Source of the DNA: Streptomyces sp. NBC_01268
GTDB lineage: Bacteria > Actinomycetota > Actinomycetes > Streptomycetales > Streptomycetaceae
Length of the DNA stretch: 64,000 bases
Direction of reading: 5' to 3'
Assembly (NCBI RefSeq): GCF_036240795.1
Contig: NZ_CP108454.1
Coordinates: 62,001-126,000, forward strand
Each line of letters opens with the position of its first letter. Position 1 is the stretch's first letter. The translations under genes and the position numbers were made by a program. The notes under the pieces were generated by a model. The model made no database searches and had not been told where the DNA came from. It saw only the letters and a program-made list of their open reading frames with translations. Shown here piece by piece: positions 1 through 8,696 of the stretch.

Positions 1-4
1 CCCG

Positions 5-343
5 GTGAAAGAAGCGCCTACCTCGTCGATACCGGTCATCCTTGGCATAGACGACCTCCGCCCCTTTCCCAGGGCCACGCGGATTGCCCGCACCAGCAGC
101 GAAGGTATCCAGCTGCTGGAAGAGCACCGTGACCGCTTCATTGACGAGCTGTGGCTTGACCACGATCTCGGCGGCGACGACACCATCATGCCGGTGGTGA
201 CCCTCATGGAAGAAGCCGCCTTCAACGGACAGCCCTTTCGGGTCGGAGCTGTATTCGTTCACAGCGCCAACCCCATCGGTGCTGCAACCGTCGTCAGGTC
301 ACTCGCACGCTGGAGCTACCGTGTCCAGCGGGCAACGGTCTAA
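5..343 (+). CDS. cyclic-phosphate processing receiver (cREC)-like protein
   Basis: This 112-aa protein looks like the small receiver-fold domain named the cyclic-phosphate processing receiver domain, which occurs in phage and conflict-related operons. Visible signatures are IDDLRP at residues 15-20, LDHDLGG at 51-57 with acidic residues in the place of a receiver phosphoacceptor pocket, and HSANP at 86-90. The GTG start at base 5 is the first available in the window, and no stop precedes it, so the true start may lie upstream. The family role in handling 2',3'-cyclic phosphate or nucleotide signals is a prediction from the literature, not shown here. The next gene is 450 bases away, so there is no operon evidence. 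Confidence 0.75.
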   Translation: MKEAPTSSIPVILGIDDLRPFPRATRIARTSSEGIQLLEEHRDRFIDELWLDHDLGGDDTIMPVVTLMEEAAFNGQPFRVGAVFVHSANPIGAATVVRSLARWSYRVQRATV

Positions 344-792
344 CTGCTCGATTCAGAAAGAAGTTCGGAGCTTCCGGAGGCATGTGCTGCCAGCCCGGAT
401 CAAGCGCAGGCTGGTCCCCGCGCTAGACAACAAGGCGCTTTGACGCGTGGCCACTCCGCTCCCCAGTTCGTCCCGGAGGACAGAGGACACCGCGCCGTAC
501 GCGCTGCGTCCTCGATCCGCGCAAGCACTGTGCTCCGAGGCCAAAAAGGCCGTGCGGTCATCGTCATGAAGCCCGGCAGGCGGGCGGGCAACGACCTCAA
601 CTCCATGCTGTGACAGCGTTGTTGATATCTCAGGTGCATCTTCTGGCCATTTCCGGCAGAGTTTGCTGCTGCTGTGAACAAGCTGTGTAGCTTTCGAGCG
701 GTACGGAAGGCGACGTTGCCTTTGCGCCAGACGCCGTGGGGGCCTGGCAGGCCTGGCGACTGCCCTTCTCTCCTCTTGAGACGGGACACTTG
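344..792. other. intergenic stretch, no convincing gene
   Basis: Reading frames exist on both strands, but none has a start with a ribosome site or a recognisable motif. The last 150 bases are locally less GC-rich, for example around 640-700, and probably hold the promoter of the large gene starting at 793. Confidence 0.5.
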
Positions 793-3700
793 ATGAGCAC
801 TCCGAGCACCGGAACACCCGCGACCACCCCGACGACCTCGGCGAGTACGCCTGCCATGTCCGAAGCGGACAAGACGATGCTCGACGGCCCGACGCCGAAG
901 GACCTGCTCCCCACCACCGGCAACTACCCGACGGAGATCGTCCGGTACCGCTCGGTGGTGCTCACCGACATTCCCGGGGCGAAGCCGGCACGCGCGCTGA
1001 CCGGTGCCATCGACCTCGGCGAGGAGAACCTGCCGTTCTACGACCGCCCGGCGGAGGGCATGATCGTCACCACCGAGCAGAGCTGGTCGGCCCAGGGCGT
1101 CACGCTCGGCAGGCTGCTGCACAGCCTGGCGCTCGCGCCCGGCGAGAGCACCAGGGTCGCGGTCGTCGACTGGCAGCGCACCACCCGGGCTACCGGCACG
1201 GAGACGGCGTCCGAGGCCGAGGCGCTGTCCGGGACCACCGAGCAGAATCGGTCGATCAGCGAGGTCGCGAACGCGATCGCCCGCGAGGAGCAGTTCGGCG
1301 ACTCCCTGGGGTTCCAGTCCAGCCAGTCGTCCAGCTCCGGCGGTAGCGTCGGCGTCGCGCTCTTCGGCATCGGCGGCGGCGGCAACTGGAGCAAGTCGTC
1401 GAACACGGGCATCGCGACGTCGGTATCGCGCTCCACGGGCGTGAAAACGGTCGCGGCGGAGGCGACGCAGCGGATCAGCGCGCGGACCCAACAGCTTGCG
1501 ACTGCGGCCCGCAGCCGGAACATGACGGTCGTGCGCGAGACGACGCAGACGGAGAAGGACCAGGTCATGACCCGGGTCGTGACCAACTACAACCACATGC
1601 ACGCGATGTCGGTGCAGTACTACGAGGTCGTGCAGGTCTACAACGTGACGACCAGGCCGACCAAGCTGGAACGCTGCCTGTTCATCCCGCTGCAGGAGCT
1701 CACCTTCACCCACACCAGCCTCCAGCGGTACAAGGAGGTGCTCGCGTCGGTGGCGCCGGTCGACTGGGCGGCGAAGATCCGCGCGGCGAACCCGTTCGAC
1801 ACCGCCGTGCGCAAGCTCGACGCGTGCTCGGCGCCGGAGGTGCCGGACCGCCAGGAGTTCGACGGGGTGGAGCTGGCCGGCATCGCCGCTTCGGCGATGG
1901 GCGTGTACGGAGTGCGCAAGGCCGACGGCAGCCCGGTCCGGTTCGATCCGGCTACTCAGCGGTGGAACCCGCTGCCCACCACAGGTCTGGGCGGCGGCCT
2001 GATCGGCATCGCACCGGGCAAGGACACCGTCTGGGCGCTCAGGACCGATAAGGCGGTCATGCAGTTCGACGGAACGACCTGGCGAATTGATCCAGCAGGT
2101 GGCTGGGGGCTGCGCATCGCCTGCGGCACGGACGGCACGGTCTTCGTCATCGGCACCAACAACACGATTCACCAGCGCGGCCCGAGCTCATGGACGAACC
2201 TGGGCATCACGGCCGACGACCTCGCAGTCACCGGCAAGGACAAGGTGTGGTACTCCCGGCAGGGTGTCGTCTACGAGCGCAGTGGCACCGACGGGATTCG
2301 GCGGAACGGGCCGGGCGTGCAGCGCCTGTCCGCCACGTCCGACGGTGCGCTCTGGGCCGTCGTCCAGTCCCAGTCCAGCGGCGAGACGACGCCCCTGCTG
2401 GTGGAGTCCGGTGCGACGACCGTGATCCGTCCCGCGACCGGCGGCCTCCAGAGCATCACCGGGCTGGCGCAGATCGCCTCTGCAGGCGCGGACTACTGGG
2501 TGCTCATGAGCAACGGGACAGTGCGCCGGATCATGGGACGAGAAACACAGATACCCTTCGACGACCAGCCGAAGGCGGACTCCTCCTACGCGTCCAGGAT
2601 CGACGTCTGGTCCGACACCGACGGAATCCGCGGAGTCCAGGTGGTCTTCCCGAGCCACACCTTCGGCTGCGGCGACATCGGCGGCTCCGGCGCGCAGCAG
2701 GCGTCCTACACCTTCGGCGGCGCCGACAAGCTGATCTCCTACGAAGCCTGGTCCGGCAAGGCAGCCCGCGGCAGCCTCGCCGGGCTGCGCCTGAAGATGA
2801 CCTCGGGCGTGGCGAACTTCGGCGTCGCCGCGACCACCACCGTCGCGCCCGACCTGTCCGAGGACGCCGGCGGCGCCTCGACCATCTGCGGGCTGTTCGG
2901 CTCGACGGCGAAGTCCGGCAGCCGCACCTACGTCGCGTCGCTCGGCTTCCACGTGCGGGGCGGGAACGTACCCCAGACGGTCCTGGACCACCTGAACGAC
3001 AACAGCCGGCACTACAGCCAGGCCGTCTGGGCCAACGCCGACGAGCTGACGCTCAGCCGCATCCTCGCCAACTACTCCTACACCCCTGCGGGCTCGACCG
3101 CCGCGCCGGTCCCGCTCGGCACCCTGCTGGACCCGAAGCCGATCGCCGCCACCGGCAACTACCTCGGCTTCCGCTGGAACTTCGCCAGCGAGGAGGAGCG
3201 ACAGGAGTGGACCGACTCCCGCAAGGCGAGCGACAACACGTTCGGGGCACCGGCGACCAACACGATCGCCATCGCCACCAACGGCGTCTTCGCCGAGGCC
3301 GTCCTCGGCCGGTCCAACTCGGCCGAGAAGATCGACCTCACCCGCTTCTGGAACTGGAAGGACTCGCCCATCCAGATCACCCCCGCCGACATCGCCCCCC
3401 TCTCCACCGCCTCACGCGCGCAGAACCTCGACACCACAGCGGCCGGCATGGGCGCCTCCCAGGCCAGGTTCACCCCGCTGGTGGCCATGCCCGACCCGAA
3501 CGGCCTCCAGGCGGTCCAGGCCATGACCACGGCCAACCTGTTCCGCGACATGAGCGGCCTCGCCCAGATGAGCCAGGTCCTCAGCAAGGGCATCGAAGCC
3601 GCCGCCACCAACGACAAGGAAGCCGGCGCACGCGCCCAGGAAGCCCTGAAGACCGCCACTGAACACCTCCAGAAGATGGCCCAGATCGCGGTCGACGCGG

Positions 3701-3867
3701 CCAGCAAGGCGGCACCGCTCGTCACCGGCGGAGCCGGGGGCGGCAACCTCAGCGCCCTCGGCGGCATGCTCAACCAGGGCGGCAAGGCCGACACGCCCAA
3801 GCCCACCCCCGCGTCGGCGTCCGGGACCGCCCCCGCGTCCGGCGGGGACTCCGGCACGAAGGCCTGA
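793..3867 (+). CDS. large protein with tectonin-like beta-propeller
   Basis: A 1,024-aa cytoplasmic-looking protein without signal peptide or membrane segment. The ATG at 793 (MSTPSTG) is preferred over an in-frame start 57 bases upstream, because the composition becomes protein-like only after it. The N-terminal third (about 30-350) is Ser/Thr-rich and mixed alpha/beta, with long Gln/Thr/Ala stretches. Residues about 355-580 contain short repeats such as DNTVWAL/DGTVFVIG/DKVWYS-type blades, as in tectonin (HYR-type) propellers that bind glycans or proteins. A further beta-rich region (about 600-850) follows, then an Ala-rich helical segment (about 900-990) and a Pro/Ser/Gly tail. No catalytic motif is visible. 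It stands alone and is closed by a strong hairpin at 3874-3913. The propeller call is moderate and the function unknown. Confidence 0.7.
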   Translation: MSTPSTGTPATTPTTSASTPAMSEADKTMLDGPTPKDLLPTTGNYPTEIVRYRSVVLTDIPGAKPARALTGAIDLGEENLPFYDRPAEGMIVTTEQSWSAQGVTLGRLLHSLALAPGESTRVAVVDWQRTTRATGTETASEAEALSGTTEQNRSISEVANAIAREEQFGDSLGFQSSQSSSSGGSVGVALFGIGGGGNWSKSSNTGIATSVSRSTGVKTVAAEATQRISARTQQLATAARSRNMTVVRETTQTEKDQVMTRVVTNYNHMHAMSVQYYEVVQVYNVTTRPTKLERCLFIPLQELTFTHTSLQRYKEVLASVAPVDWAAKIRAANPFDTAVRKLDACSAPEVPDRQEFDGVELAGIAASAMGVYGVRKADGSPVRFDPATQRWNPLPTTGLGGGLIGIAPGKDTVWALRTDKAVMQFDGTTWRIDPAGGWGLRIACGTDGTVFVIGTNNTIHQRGPSSWTNLGITADDLAVTGKDKVWYSRQGVVYERSGTDGIRRNGPGVQRLSATSDGALWAVVQSQSSGETTPLLVESGATTVIRPATGGLQSITGLAQIASAGADYWVLMSNGTVRRIMGRETQIPFDDQPKADSSYASRIDVWSDTDGIRGVQVVFPSHTFGCGDIGGSGAQQASYTFGGADKLISYEAWSGKAARGSLAGLRLKMTSGVANFGVAATTTVAPDLSEDAGGASTICGLFGSTAKSGSRTYVASLGFHVRGGNVPQTVLDHLNDNSRHYSQAVWANADELTLSRILANYSYTPAGSTAAPVPLGTLLDPKPIAATGNYLGFRWNFASEEERQEWTDSRKASDNTFGAPATNTIAIATNGVFAEAVLGRSNSAEKIDLTRFWNWKDSPIQITPADIAPLSTASRAQNLDTTAAGMGASQARFTPLVAMPDPNGLQAVQAMTTANLFRDMSGLAQMSQVLSKGIEAAATNDKEAGARAQEALKTATEHLQKMAQIAVDAASKAAPLVTGGAGGGNLSALGGMLNQGGKADTPKPTPASASGTAPASGGDSGTKA

Positions 3868-3873
3868 TCACCG

Positions 3874-3913
3874 CGCCGGGTGGGTCCGGGCCGCCGCCCC
3901 GACCCACCCGGCG
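3874..3913 (+). terminator. 13-bp hairpin after the tectonin-like gene
   Basis: Arms CGCCGGGTGGGTC (3874-3886) and GACCCACCCGGCG (3901-3913) are perfectly complementary around a 14-base loop, seven bases after the stop. There is no U tract, as is common for Streptomyces terminators. Confidence 0.8.
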
Positions 3914-4320
3914 GCAGAGGTCGGCTCGTCGCAGATCAGCACGGGAGCGTCCTGGCGGAAGAACGCGCGCGCCCCAGCAAGGCGCTGCCACTGCCCGCCG
4001 GACAGGTCCCGGCCACCCACTGCGACGGAGCCGGGTTGGTGTCGAGCCCATCGGCGAGCTGGGCGATCACTTCGCCGGCCCCGGCGAGCTTGGCCGCTGT
4101 CATCACCGCCTGGTCGTCACCGTCACCTTGACCGAGGGTGGCATTCTCCCGGGCCGTGACGGGCCAGCGGGCGATGTCCTGCGGCAGCATCGCCGGCTTC
4201 ACCCACACCGCTTCCCGGTTCGACGTCCGCCAGGTCGACGCCGCCCCACTCGACCGCGCCCGACGTCGGCTCGTACAGCCCCGCGAGCAGTTAGGACCTC
4301 TTGGCGAGCCGCCGGTCTAG
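3911..4320 (-). pseudogene. degraded ABC transporter ATP-binding domain
   Basis: Read on the minus strand, the segment gives LLAGLYEPTSG (the end of a Walker A region), then AMLPQDIARWP (Q-loop), then GGRDLSGGQWQRL (ABC signature) and APVLICDEP (Walker B), in the right order for an exporter ATPase. The pieces lie in different frames. One base is missing between QW and GGRDLSGG near 4025, a second shift lies near 4205, and an extra 8 or so bases with a stop break the Walker A region near 4290. Both the N-terminal membrane domain and the end are lost. The QDIARWPVTAREN style is typical of lantibiotic-type exporters. This is clearly a dead gene. Confidence 0.85.
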
Positions 4321-4381
4321 GGGGTGAACCCGCGGATCCGTCGCTACCGTCCATCGTCCGGCTTCTGGTCGGGTCCCACGA

Positions 4382-4738
4382 TCACCCGGGTCCGCCGACC
4401 GCCCTGTCGGCCGGCTGGCAAGCGCTCCAGGAGTGGGCCGCCACGACGAGGCCGAGCAGCAGGACCAGGACGGTGAGGAGGACGCCTTCCACACCGGCCC
4501 GGGCGTGCAGAAGACCGCCCGTGAGCGCCCCTGCGGCCAGCACCGCTACCGACACTCCGCGCCGCAGGCTCGCGAGCCCCGGCCGGTCCGCCGCCGAGGA
4601 ACCCGGCCGGGCCCGGTAGGGGTGGCTCGCCGCGGGTGACCCTCTGGAAGCACGCACAGAGTTCTGTGATCGCAGGCTTTCGGGCCGTGACGGCCCCCGG
4701 CACGGCAGGTTAGGTCGAGATTCGGCGGCGCCTGGCAC
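4382..4738 (-). pseudogene. possible membrane-protein fragment
   Basis: The minus strand encodes two hydrophobic segments (VSVAVLAAGALTGGLL and GVLLTVLVLLLGLVVAA) flanked by charged residues, like two helices of a transporter. It lies just upstream, in transcription sense, of the broken ABC ATPase, so it may be what is left of that transporter's membrane domain or of a neighbour. No start with a ribosome site and no family motif is seen. Confidence 0.3.
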
Positions 4739-4740
4739 TG

Positions 4741-5426
4741 CCGACCATAAGACCGGTCTATGACCCTATAGGGCTGTAGGTACTACCTGTCCGTTTCTGG
4801 AATGGGAGAGGCTGTAGCGAACAGTCTGAGTGGGATCGAGGAATTTGTGCGTCTGGGGAGTGTTGTTCTCGCAGCCATGGCCGGCACGGACAGGGCGGTG
4901 CCGACTGGAGGATCAGGGCTGCCGCGGCTGCCGCGGACATCGCCTGCTCCAAGGGCCGCCGCAGAGAGCCACCCCGCCGCGGGGCGGGAGACACCGGCTG
5001 TGTCCGTGGGTCCTTCACGGCAGTCCGCTATGGAGGGTGCGGTGCAGGTACCGGACTCCGATGGGCCGAAGCCGGCGAGGTTCGCTTGGCACGGTGGCCC
5101 GAGGAGCCCGGATGCCGGAGGCGTCTGGGCGGAGGCCGACCTGCTCGTGGACAACTCCACCGGTGCGCTGAAGCACAACGACGCCTACAAGCAGGGCATC
5201 GCCGCCGGCACCCTTCCTGCTGTATGTCACGAGCACCGTTTTCTCTTTCCCCCGTCCTCGGCATCGCGCTCCACGCGACCTTGGACGGAGCCCAGCGGCC
5301 GAATGGTGCCTCGCCCATGGGACGAGACCGCCGTTGCCACCGAGACACGGACGGCCACGCTGGCGGCCCGGAATTCCCCGGGACGGGCGCCGTCAGGACA
5401 ACATACGAGGGCGATTGAGGTGCGAC
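4741..5426. other. no convincing gene; one coding-like scrap
   Basis: A plus-strand open frame from 4802 to 5437 has poor composition except for about 25 residues near 5135-5215 (LLVDNSTGALKHNDAYKQG), which look like protein of unknown family. The frame then runs into unrelated sequence. I read the stretch as decayed DNA in front of the MmpS-like gene. Confidence 0.35.
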
Positions 5427-5837
5427 GTGAAGCGTAAGGGAAGCGAATTCGGGTGCGCTGCGGCAGCTGTTCTGGCCGCAATGGCGCTTGTCGTCGGGGT
5501 GTACACGCAGCGAGCCGGTATCACGGGGAAGGCGTGGGACATCACCTACACGGCCTCTGGATCAGAAGGCGCGGCACTATCGGTGGTCTATCAGGACACC
5601 GCGAGCCGCTATCTATGGGGGGACCGGTCGGTCAGGGAACACGTCGAACCGAACGTGCACAAGACGTGGTCCAAGAACGTGCTTCTGGCCGCGAATCGGC
5701 AAGCAAAGGTGACCGTGACCCCTCAAGCGGGTGCCAGTGCCACATGCCGGATCGTCCTGGACGGCAAGAAGGAACTGGCGCAGTCCACTTCCGCAGCACC
5801 CGGCCAGCCGGCCGTCTGTATCGCTGACCTGGATTAG
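5427..5837 (+). CDS. MmpS-like secreted/membrane-anchored protein
   Basis: A 136-aa protein starting at GTG 5427 (VKRKGSE), with one N-terminal hydrophobic segment (about residues 10-28, AAAAVLAAMALVVGVY). An exported beta-sandwich domain of about 105 residues follows. The order YTASGSEG, then W near a turn, VHKTWSKNV, then a Cys pair (TCRIVLDG and PAVCIADLD) fits the MmpS family fold found in many actinobacteria. In mycobacteria MmpS proteins assist MmpL lipid exporters, but no mmpL is present here, so the partner is unknown. The gene ends 58 bases before an IS5 transposase, so its natural downstream neighbour may have been displaced. Confidence 0.7.
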   Translation: MKRKGSEFGCAAAAVLAAMALVVGVYTQRAGITGKAWDITYTASGSEGAALSVVYQDTASRYLWGDRSVREHVEPNVHKTWSKNVLLAANRQAKVTVTPQAGASATCRIVLDGKKELAQSTSAAPGQPAVCIADLD

Positions 5838-5839
5838 GT

Positions 5840-6785
5840 CGTGTTCTAGGCTGTGTGTCGAAAGTGGATCTTGTGTTGTGGATGATCACGGTTCATGGGT
5901 CGGGGAGATCTCACGGACGAGCAGTGGGCGGTGCTGGAGCCGTTGTTGCCGAAGGGCTCGAAGGCGGGTCGGCCACCTGTCTGGCCTCGGCGGCGGTTGA
6001 TCGATGGCATACGGTTTCGGGTCCGTACAGGGGTTCCGTGGCGGGACGTGCCCGTCGAGTACGGGCCGTGGGGCCGGGTCTACGACGTGTTCCGCCGGTG
6101 GCAGCGCAACGGCACCTGGCATCAGGTCCTCACCCGGCTGCAGTCCTTGGCCGACGCGAAGGGGAGGATCACGTGGGACCTGAGCGTCGACTCCACGGTC
6201 TGTCGTGCTCATCAGCATGCGGCTGGGCCCCGCAGGCAGGGTGACCTGCAGAAGGAACCGCCAGGCGGTGTGTTCACCGAACCCGAGGATCACGGACCGG
6301 GTCGCTCACGCGGCGGGTTCACCACCAAGTTGCACCTGGCCGTCGAGCAGGGTCAGAAACCCATGTCGATCGTGATCACGGCCGGGCAGCGCGGTGACTC
6401 GCCGCAGTTCGAACCCGTGTTGGACAAGATCCGCGTGCCCCGCATCGGTCCGGGACGGCCACGCGTCCGCCCCCACCGAGTGCGGGCCGACAAGGCGTAC
6501 GCCTCCCGCAGGAACCGCGGCTACCTGCGCCGCCGCGGGATTCGCTGCACCATCCCGGACAAGACCGACCAGGCCCGCAACCTCCGAAGGCTCGGTTCCC
6601 ACGGCGGCCGGCCGCCGCGCTTCGACCCGGCCGACTACCGCGAGCGCCACGCGGTCGAGTGTGGGATCAACCGCCTCAAGAGGAACCGCGCTGTCGCCAC
6701 GCGGTACGACAAGCTCGCTGTCCGCTACGAGGCGACAGTCCTGGTCGCGGCGATCAACGAGTGGCTGTAGTCCTTCACTGAAAAG
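5840..6785 (+). mobile_element. IS5-family insertion sequence, right end unclear
   Basis: The element holds an intact transposase. The left end, around GAAAGTGGATCTTG (5860-5873), recurs in the broken minus-strand copy near 10,725, which shows it is element sequence. No matching inverted repeat is visible after the transposase stop, so the right terminus is lost or divergent. The element abuts a minus-strand gene fragment at about 6785-6907. Confidence 0.6.
5895..6770 (+). CDS. IS5-family transposase
   Basis: A 291-aa DDE transposase with full-length architecture. The N-terminal helical domain ([14 protein letters not shown], residues 6-19) is followed by [21 protein letters not shown] and the catalytic blocks [12 protein letters not shown] (first Asp), [12 protein letters not shown] (second Asp) and the C-terminal [17 protein letters not shown] (Glu). 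No frameshift is seen, so it may be active. It is related to the broken copies at 10.4-10.7 kb and 15.7-16.4 kb, which share the DUF4096-type N-terminus. Confidence 0.92.
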   Translation: MGRGDLTDEQWAVLEPLLPKGSKAGRPPVWPRRRLIDGIRFRVRTGVPWRDVPVEYGPWGRVYDVFRRWQRNGTWHQVLTRLQSLADAKGRITWDLSVDSTVCRAHQHAAGPRRQGDLQKEPPGGVFTEPEDHGPGRSRGGFTTKLHLAVEQGQKPMSIVITAGQRGDSPQFEPVLDKIRVPRIGPGRPRVRPHRVRADKAYASRRNRGYLRRRGIRCTIPDKTDQARNLRRLGSHGGRPPRFDPADYRERHAVECGINRLKRNRAVATRYDKLAVRYEATVLVAAINEWL

Positions 6786-6907
6786 GCATCGGGGTCCACG
6801 GCAACGCCTCCCGCCATCTCAGACAGCAGGTCGTGCAGAACCTCCTTGGTCGGATCGTCCACGGTACGACCGCCCGCTTCAGCTACACGCAGCACTGGCT
6901 TCAGCAT
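6785..6907 (-). pseudogene. 5' fragment of a small gene cut by the IS5 element
   Basis: The minus strand starts at ATG 6907 and reads MLKPVLRVAEAGGRTVDD, then TKEVLHDLLSEM, with normal protein composition, before running into the insertion sequence near 6785-6820. The rest of the gene is not found on the far side of the element (before 5840). The family is not recognised. It resembles small conserved streptomycete proteins of unknown role. Confidence 0.4.
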
Positions 6908-6990
6908 GCACGCGACTGTGCCGACCCATAGGAGTCAACTGCCCAGCCGTCCACAACCTCCCGAGGCACACTACGGGTAGGCTCGTGGGT

Positions 6991-7152
6991 ATGGGAATTG
7001 ACTGGGAGAACATGCTCGACGCAAGCGGTAACGGCCTCGACGATGCCTACGACAGCGCGGTCTCCGCGGTCATCTACAGCGATGACCCGGTGGAGGAGCG
7101 TCGGCCACTCCCAATCGGCGAAGAGCACGACGACACAGACGGCTTGCGCTGA
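6991..7152 (+). CDS. small acidic hypothetical protein (53 aa)
   Basis: The ATG at 6991 opens a 53-codon frame (MGIDWENMLDASGNG...) that is strongly acidic and ends 14 bases before a perfect 30-base palindrome able to act as a terminator. The upstream site GGGTAGG is weak. Codon composition looks coding, but nothing identifies the product. Confidence 0.4.
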   Translation: MGIDWENMLDASGNGLDDAYDSAVSAVIYSDDPVEERRPLPIGEEHDDTDGLR

Positions 7153-7166
7153 ACTGAGCGCACGCA

Positions 7167-7196
7167 CGAAACGCCGCGGCATGCCGCGGCGTTTCG
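7167..7196. terminator. perfect 30-base palindrome
   Basis: The 15-base half CGAAACGCCGCGGCA is followed directly by its exact complement. In RNA it would form an 11- to 13-bp stem with a tetraloop. It follows the 53-codon frame and precedes a truncated acetyltransferase, so bidirectional termination is the simplest role. A similar stem occurs at 51,099-51,127. Confidence 0.6.
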
Positions 7197-7244
7197 CCGT
7201 CTCAGAGATCGTGTCAGGTCAGGGACCAGTCAAGAGACGGCCGA

Positions 7245-7528
7245 GCTCAACTCTGCGGATCGTCGCCGCCTTCACCGAACTCGTCATCCCCGGCAACGGC
7301 ACAGGTGACGGCCAGCACTACGGCACGGGGGTGCTGCCCGAGCACCGAGGTCACGGCCTCGGCGAATGGATGAAGGCCGAGTCGATCCGACAGGCCCACA
7401 GGGACTATCCGGGCCTCGGTGGCCTCCTGACCGACACCGCCGACAGCAACGCGCACATGCGACGGGTCAACGACGGTCTCGGCTACACACCCACGCACAC
7501 GACACACCAGTACCAGCTCGACCTTTAG
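7245..7528 (+). pseudogene. C-terminal half of a GNAT acetyltransferase
   Basis: The frame reads VAAFTELVIPGNG, then the acetyl-CoA-binding motif A (TGVLPEHRGHGLGEWMKAE), then NAHMRRVNDGLGYTPTH, which is motif B and the usual C-terminal end. The first 150 or so residues expected for the family are absent; what lies upstream is the palindrome and unrelated sequence. It is therefore a 5'-truncated remnant and unlikely to be active. Confidence 0.75.
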
Positions 7529-7594
7529 CAGAGAGCGGACGGGCCGGACCGGGACTTCACCCCGCTCGGCCTGTCCGTGCATTCGATACACGCC

Positions 7595-8469
7595 CTAAAG
7601 GGTGTTGCAGAAGGCTTCGTTCTGGGCATTTTGCCTGTATGGGTGGGGTGTTGCGGGCTGAGCCGGTGTGGGTGGAGACGTTCACTGGGTTGCGGATGGA
7701 GCGGTTCGCGAAGCTGGTGAAGGCGGTGCGCGAACGAGGCGGGAACGGACCGGGTGGTGGCCGGCCGTGGTGTCTGCCGCTGGCGGACCGGGTGCTGCTG
7801 GTGGCCGTGTACTACCGCACGAACCTCACCATGCGGCAGCTCGCGCCGCTGTTCGGTATCTCGCCTGCCACGGTCTGCCGGGTCATCCAGCGGCTGCGGC
7901 CGCTGTTGGCGCTCGAGCGGGCTCCGCGGCCGGTTGCGGACACCGAACGGTTGTGGATCGTGGACGGCACCCTGATCCCGGTCCGCGACCGCAAGGTGGG
8001 CGCCTCGTCCCGCAACTACCGGTTCTCGGCGAACGTGCAGGTCATCATCGACGCGGACACCCGCCTGGTCATCGCGGCGGCCCGGCCGGCGCCGGGCAAC
8101 AAGGCCGACGCACATGTCTGGCGCGAGTCGGACCTGCCCGCCCTGGCGGCGAGCACGACGGTCATCGCGGACGGCGCCTACCTCGGCACCGGCATGATCG
8201 TCCCGCACCGCAAGAGAGCCGGTCGCCCCCTCCTGCGCGGGCAGGAGGAGGACAACGCCGAGCACCGAAGGGTCCGAGCCCGTGTCGAGCACACCTTCGC
8301 CCGGATGAAGAACTGGAAGATCCTGCGCGACTGCCGTCAACGAGGCGACGGCCTCCACCACGCCGTCCAGGCCGTCGCCGCCATGCACAACCTCGCCATG
8401 ACCCGGTGAACCAGCAGGTCAAACGCCATACAGGCCTGCCCGAAGCGGACCTTCTGCAACACCCTTTAG
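7595..8469 (+). mobile_element. complete IS5-family element with 20-bp perfect inverted repeats
   Basis: Left end CTAAAGGGTGTTGCAGAAGG (7595-7614) and right end CCTTCTGCAACACCCTTTAG (8450-8469) are exact complements. Similarity continues imperfectly inward to the shared GCCTGTATGG. Counting TA as the target duplication, the element proper is about 7598-8467. It holds one intact transposase and looks recent. Confidence 0.92.
7639..8409 (+). CDS. IS5-family transposase (DDE_Tnp_4 type)
   Basis: A 256-aa transposase starting at ATG 7639 inside the left inverted repeat region. An N-terminal helix-turn-helix (LAPLFGISPATVCRVIQRL) is followed by the DDE core: WIVDGTLIPVRDR (Asp), VIADGAYLGTG (Asp) and RARVEHTFARMKNWKIL (Glu). 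The C-terminus is AVAAMHNLAMTR. This group has a helix-turn-helix plus short core and differs from the transposase at 5895-6770. The reading frame is intact and the element's ends are perfect. Confidence 0.93.
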   Translation: MGGVLRAEPVWVETFTGLRMERFAKLVKAVRERGGNGPGGGRPWCLPLADRVLLVAVYYRTNLTMRQLAPLFGISPATVCRVIQRLRPLLALERAPRPVADTERLWIVDGTLIPVRDRKVGASSRNYRFSANVQVIIDADTRLVIAAARPAPGNKADAHVWRESDLPALAASTTVIADGAYLGTGMIVPHRKRAGRPLLRGQEEDNAEHRRVRARVEHTFARMKNWKILRDCRQRGDGLHHAVQAVAAMHNLAMTR

Positions 8470-8696
8470 TAGCGTTTCGTTAGGTCCTGGGTTGCGTCCA
8501 GACGGCGACTGCGGCCGCGCATCCTGCTTCCGGGCTATGCGGCCGCGGGCCGAAACGGCGGGAGAGCCAGCTGCCCCTTGCCTGCAGGAGCTCGGCGTCG
8601 CTGGCTCCGGAATCTGGCAGCAGGCGGGCCGCGAGCTTGCTCGCTGACCGGGGCGACCAGCGTGGGGACGTACGTGAACGGCAGGCCCGGCCCTCC

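Noticed and set aside
736..792. Earlier ATG for the tectonin-like protein
   Set aside because: The extra 19 residues (Trp/Leu-rich) resemble translated leader, and no ribosome site precedes that ATG.
8470..8696. Possible minus-strand coding end in the 227 bases between the insertion sequence and the monooxygenase
   Set aside because: No start, motif or reliable composition. It may be old element DNA, but I cannot support a call.
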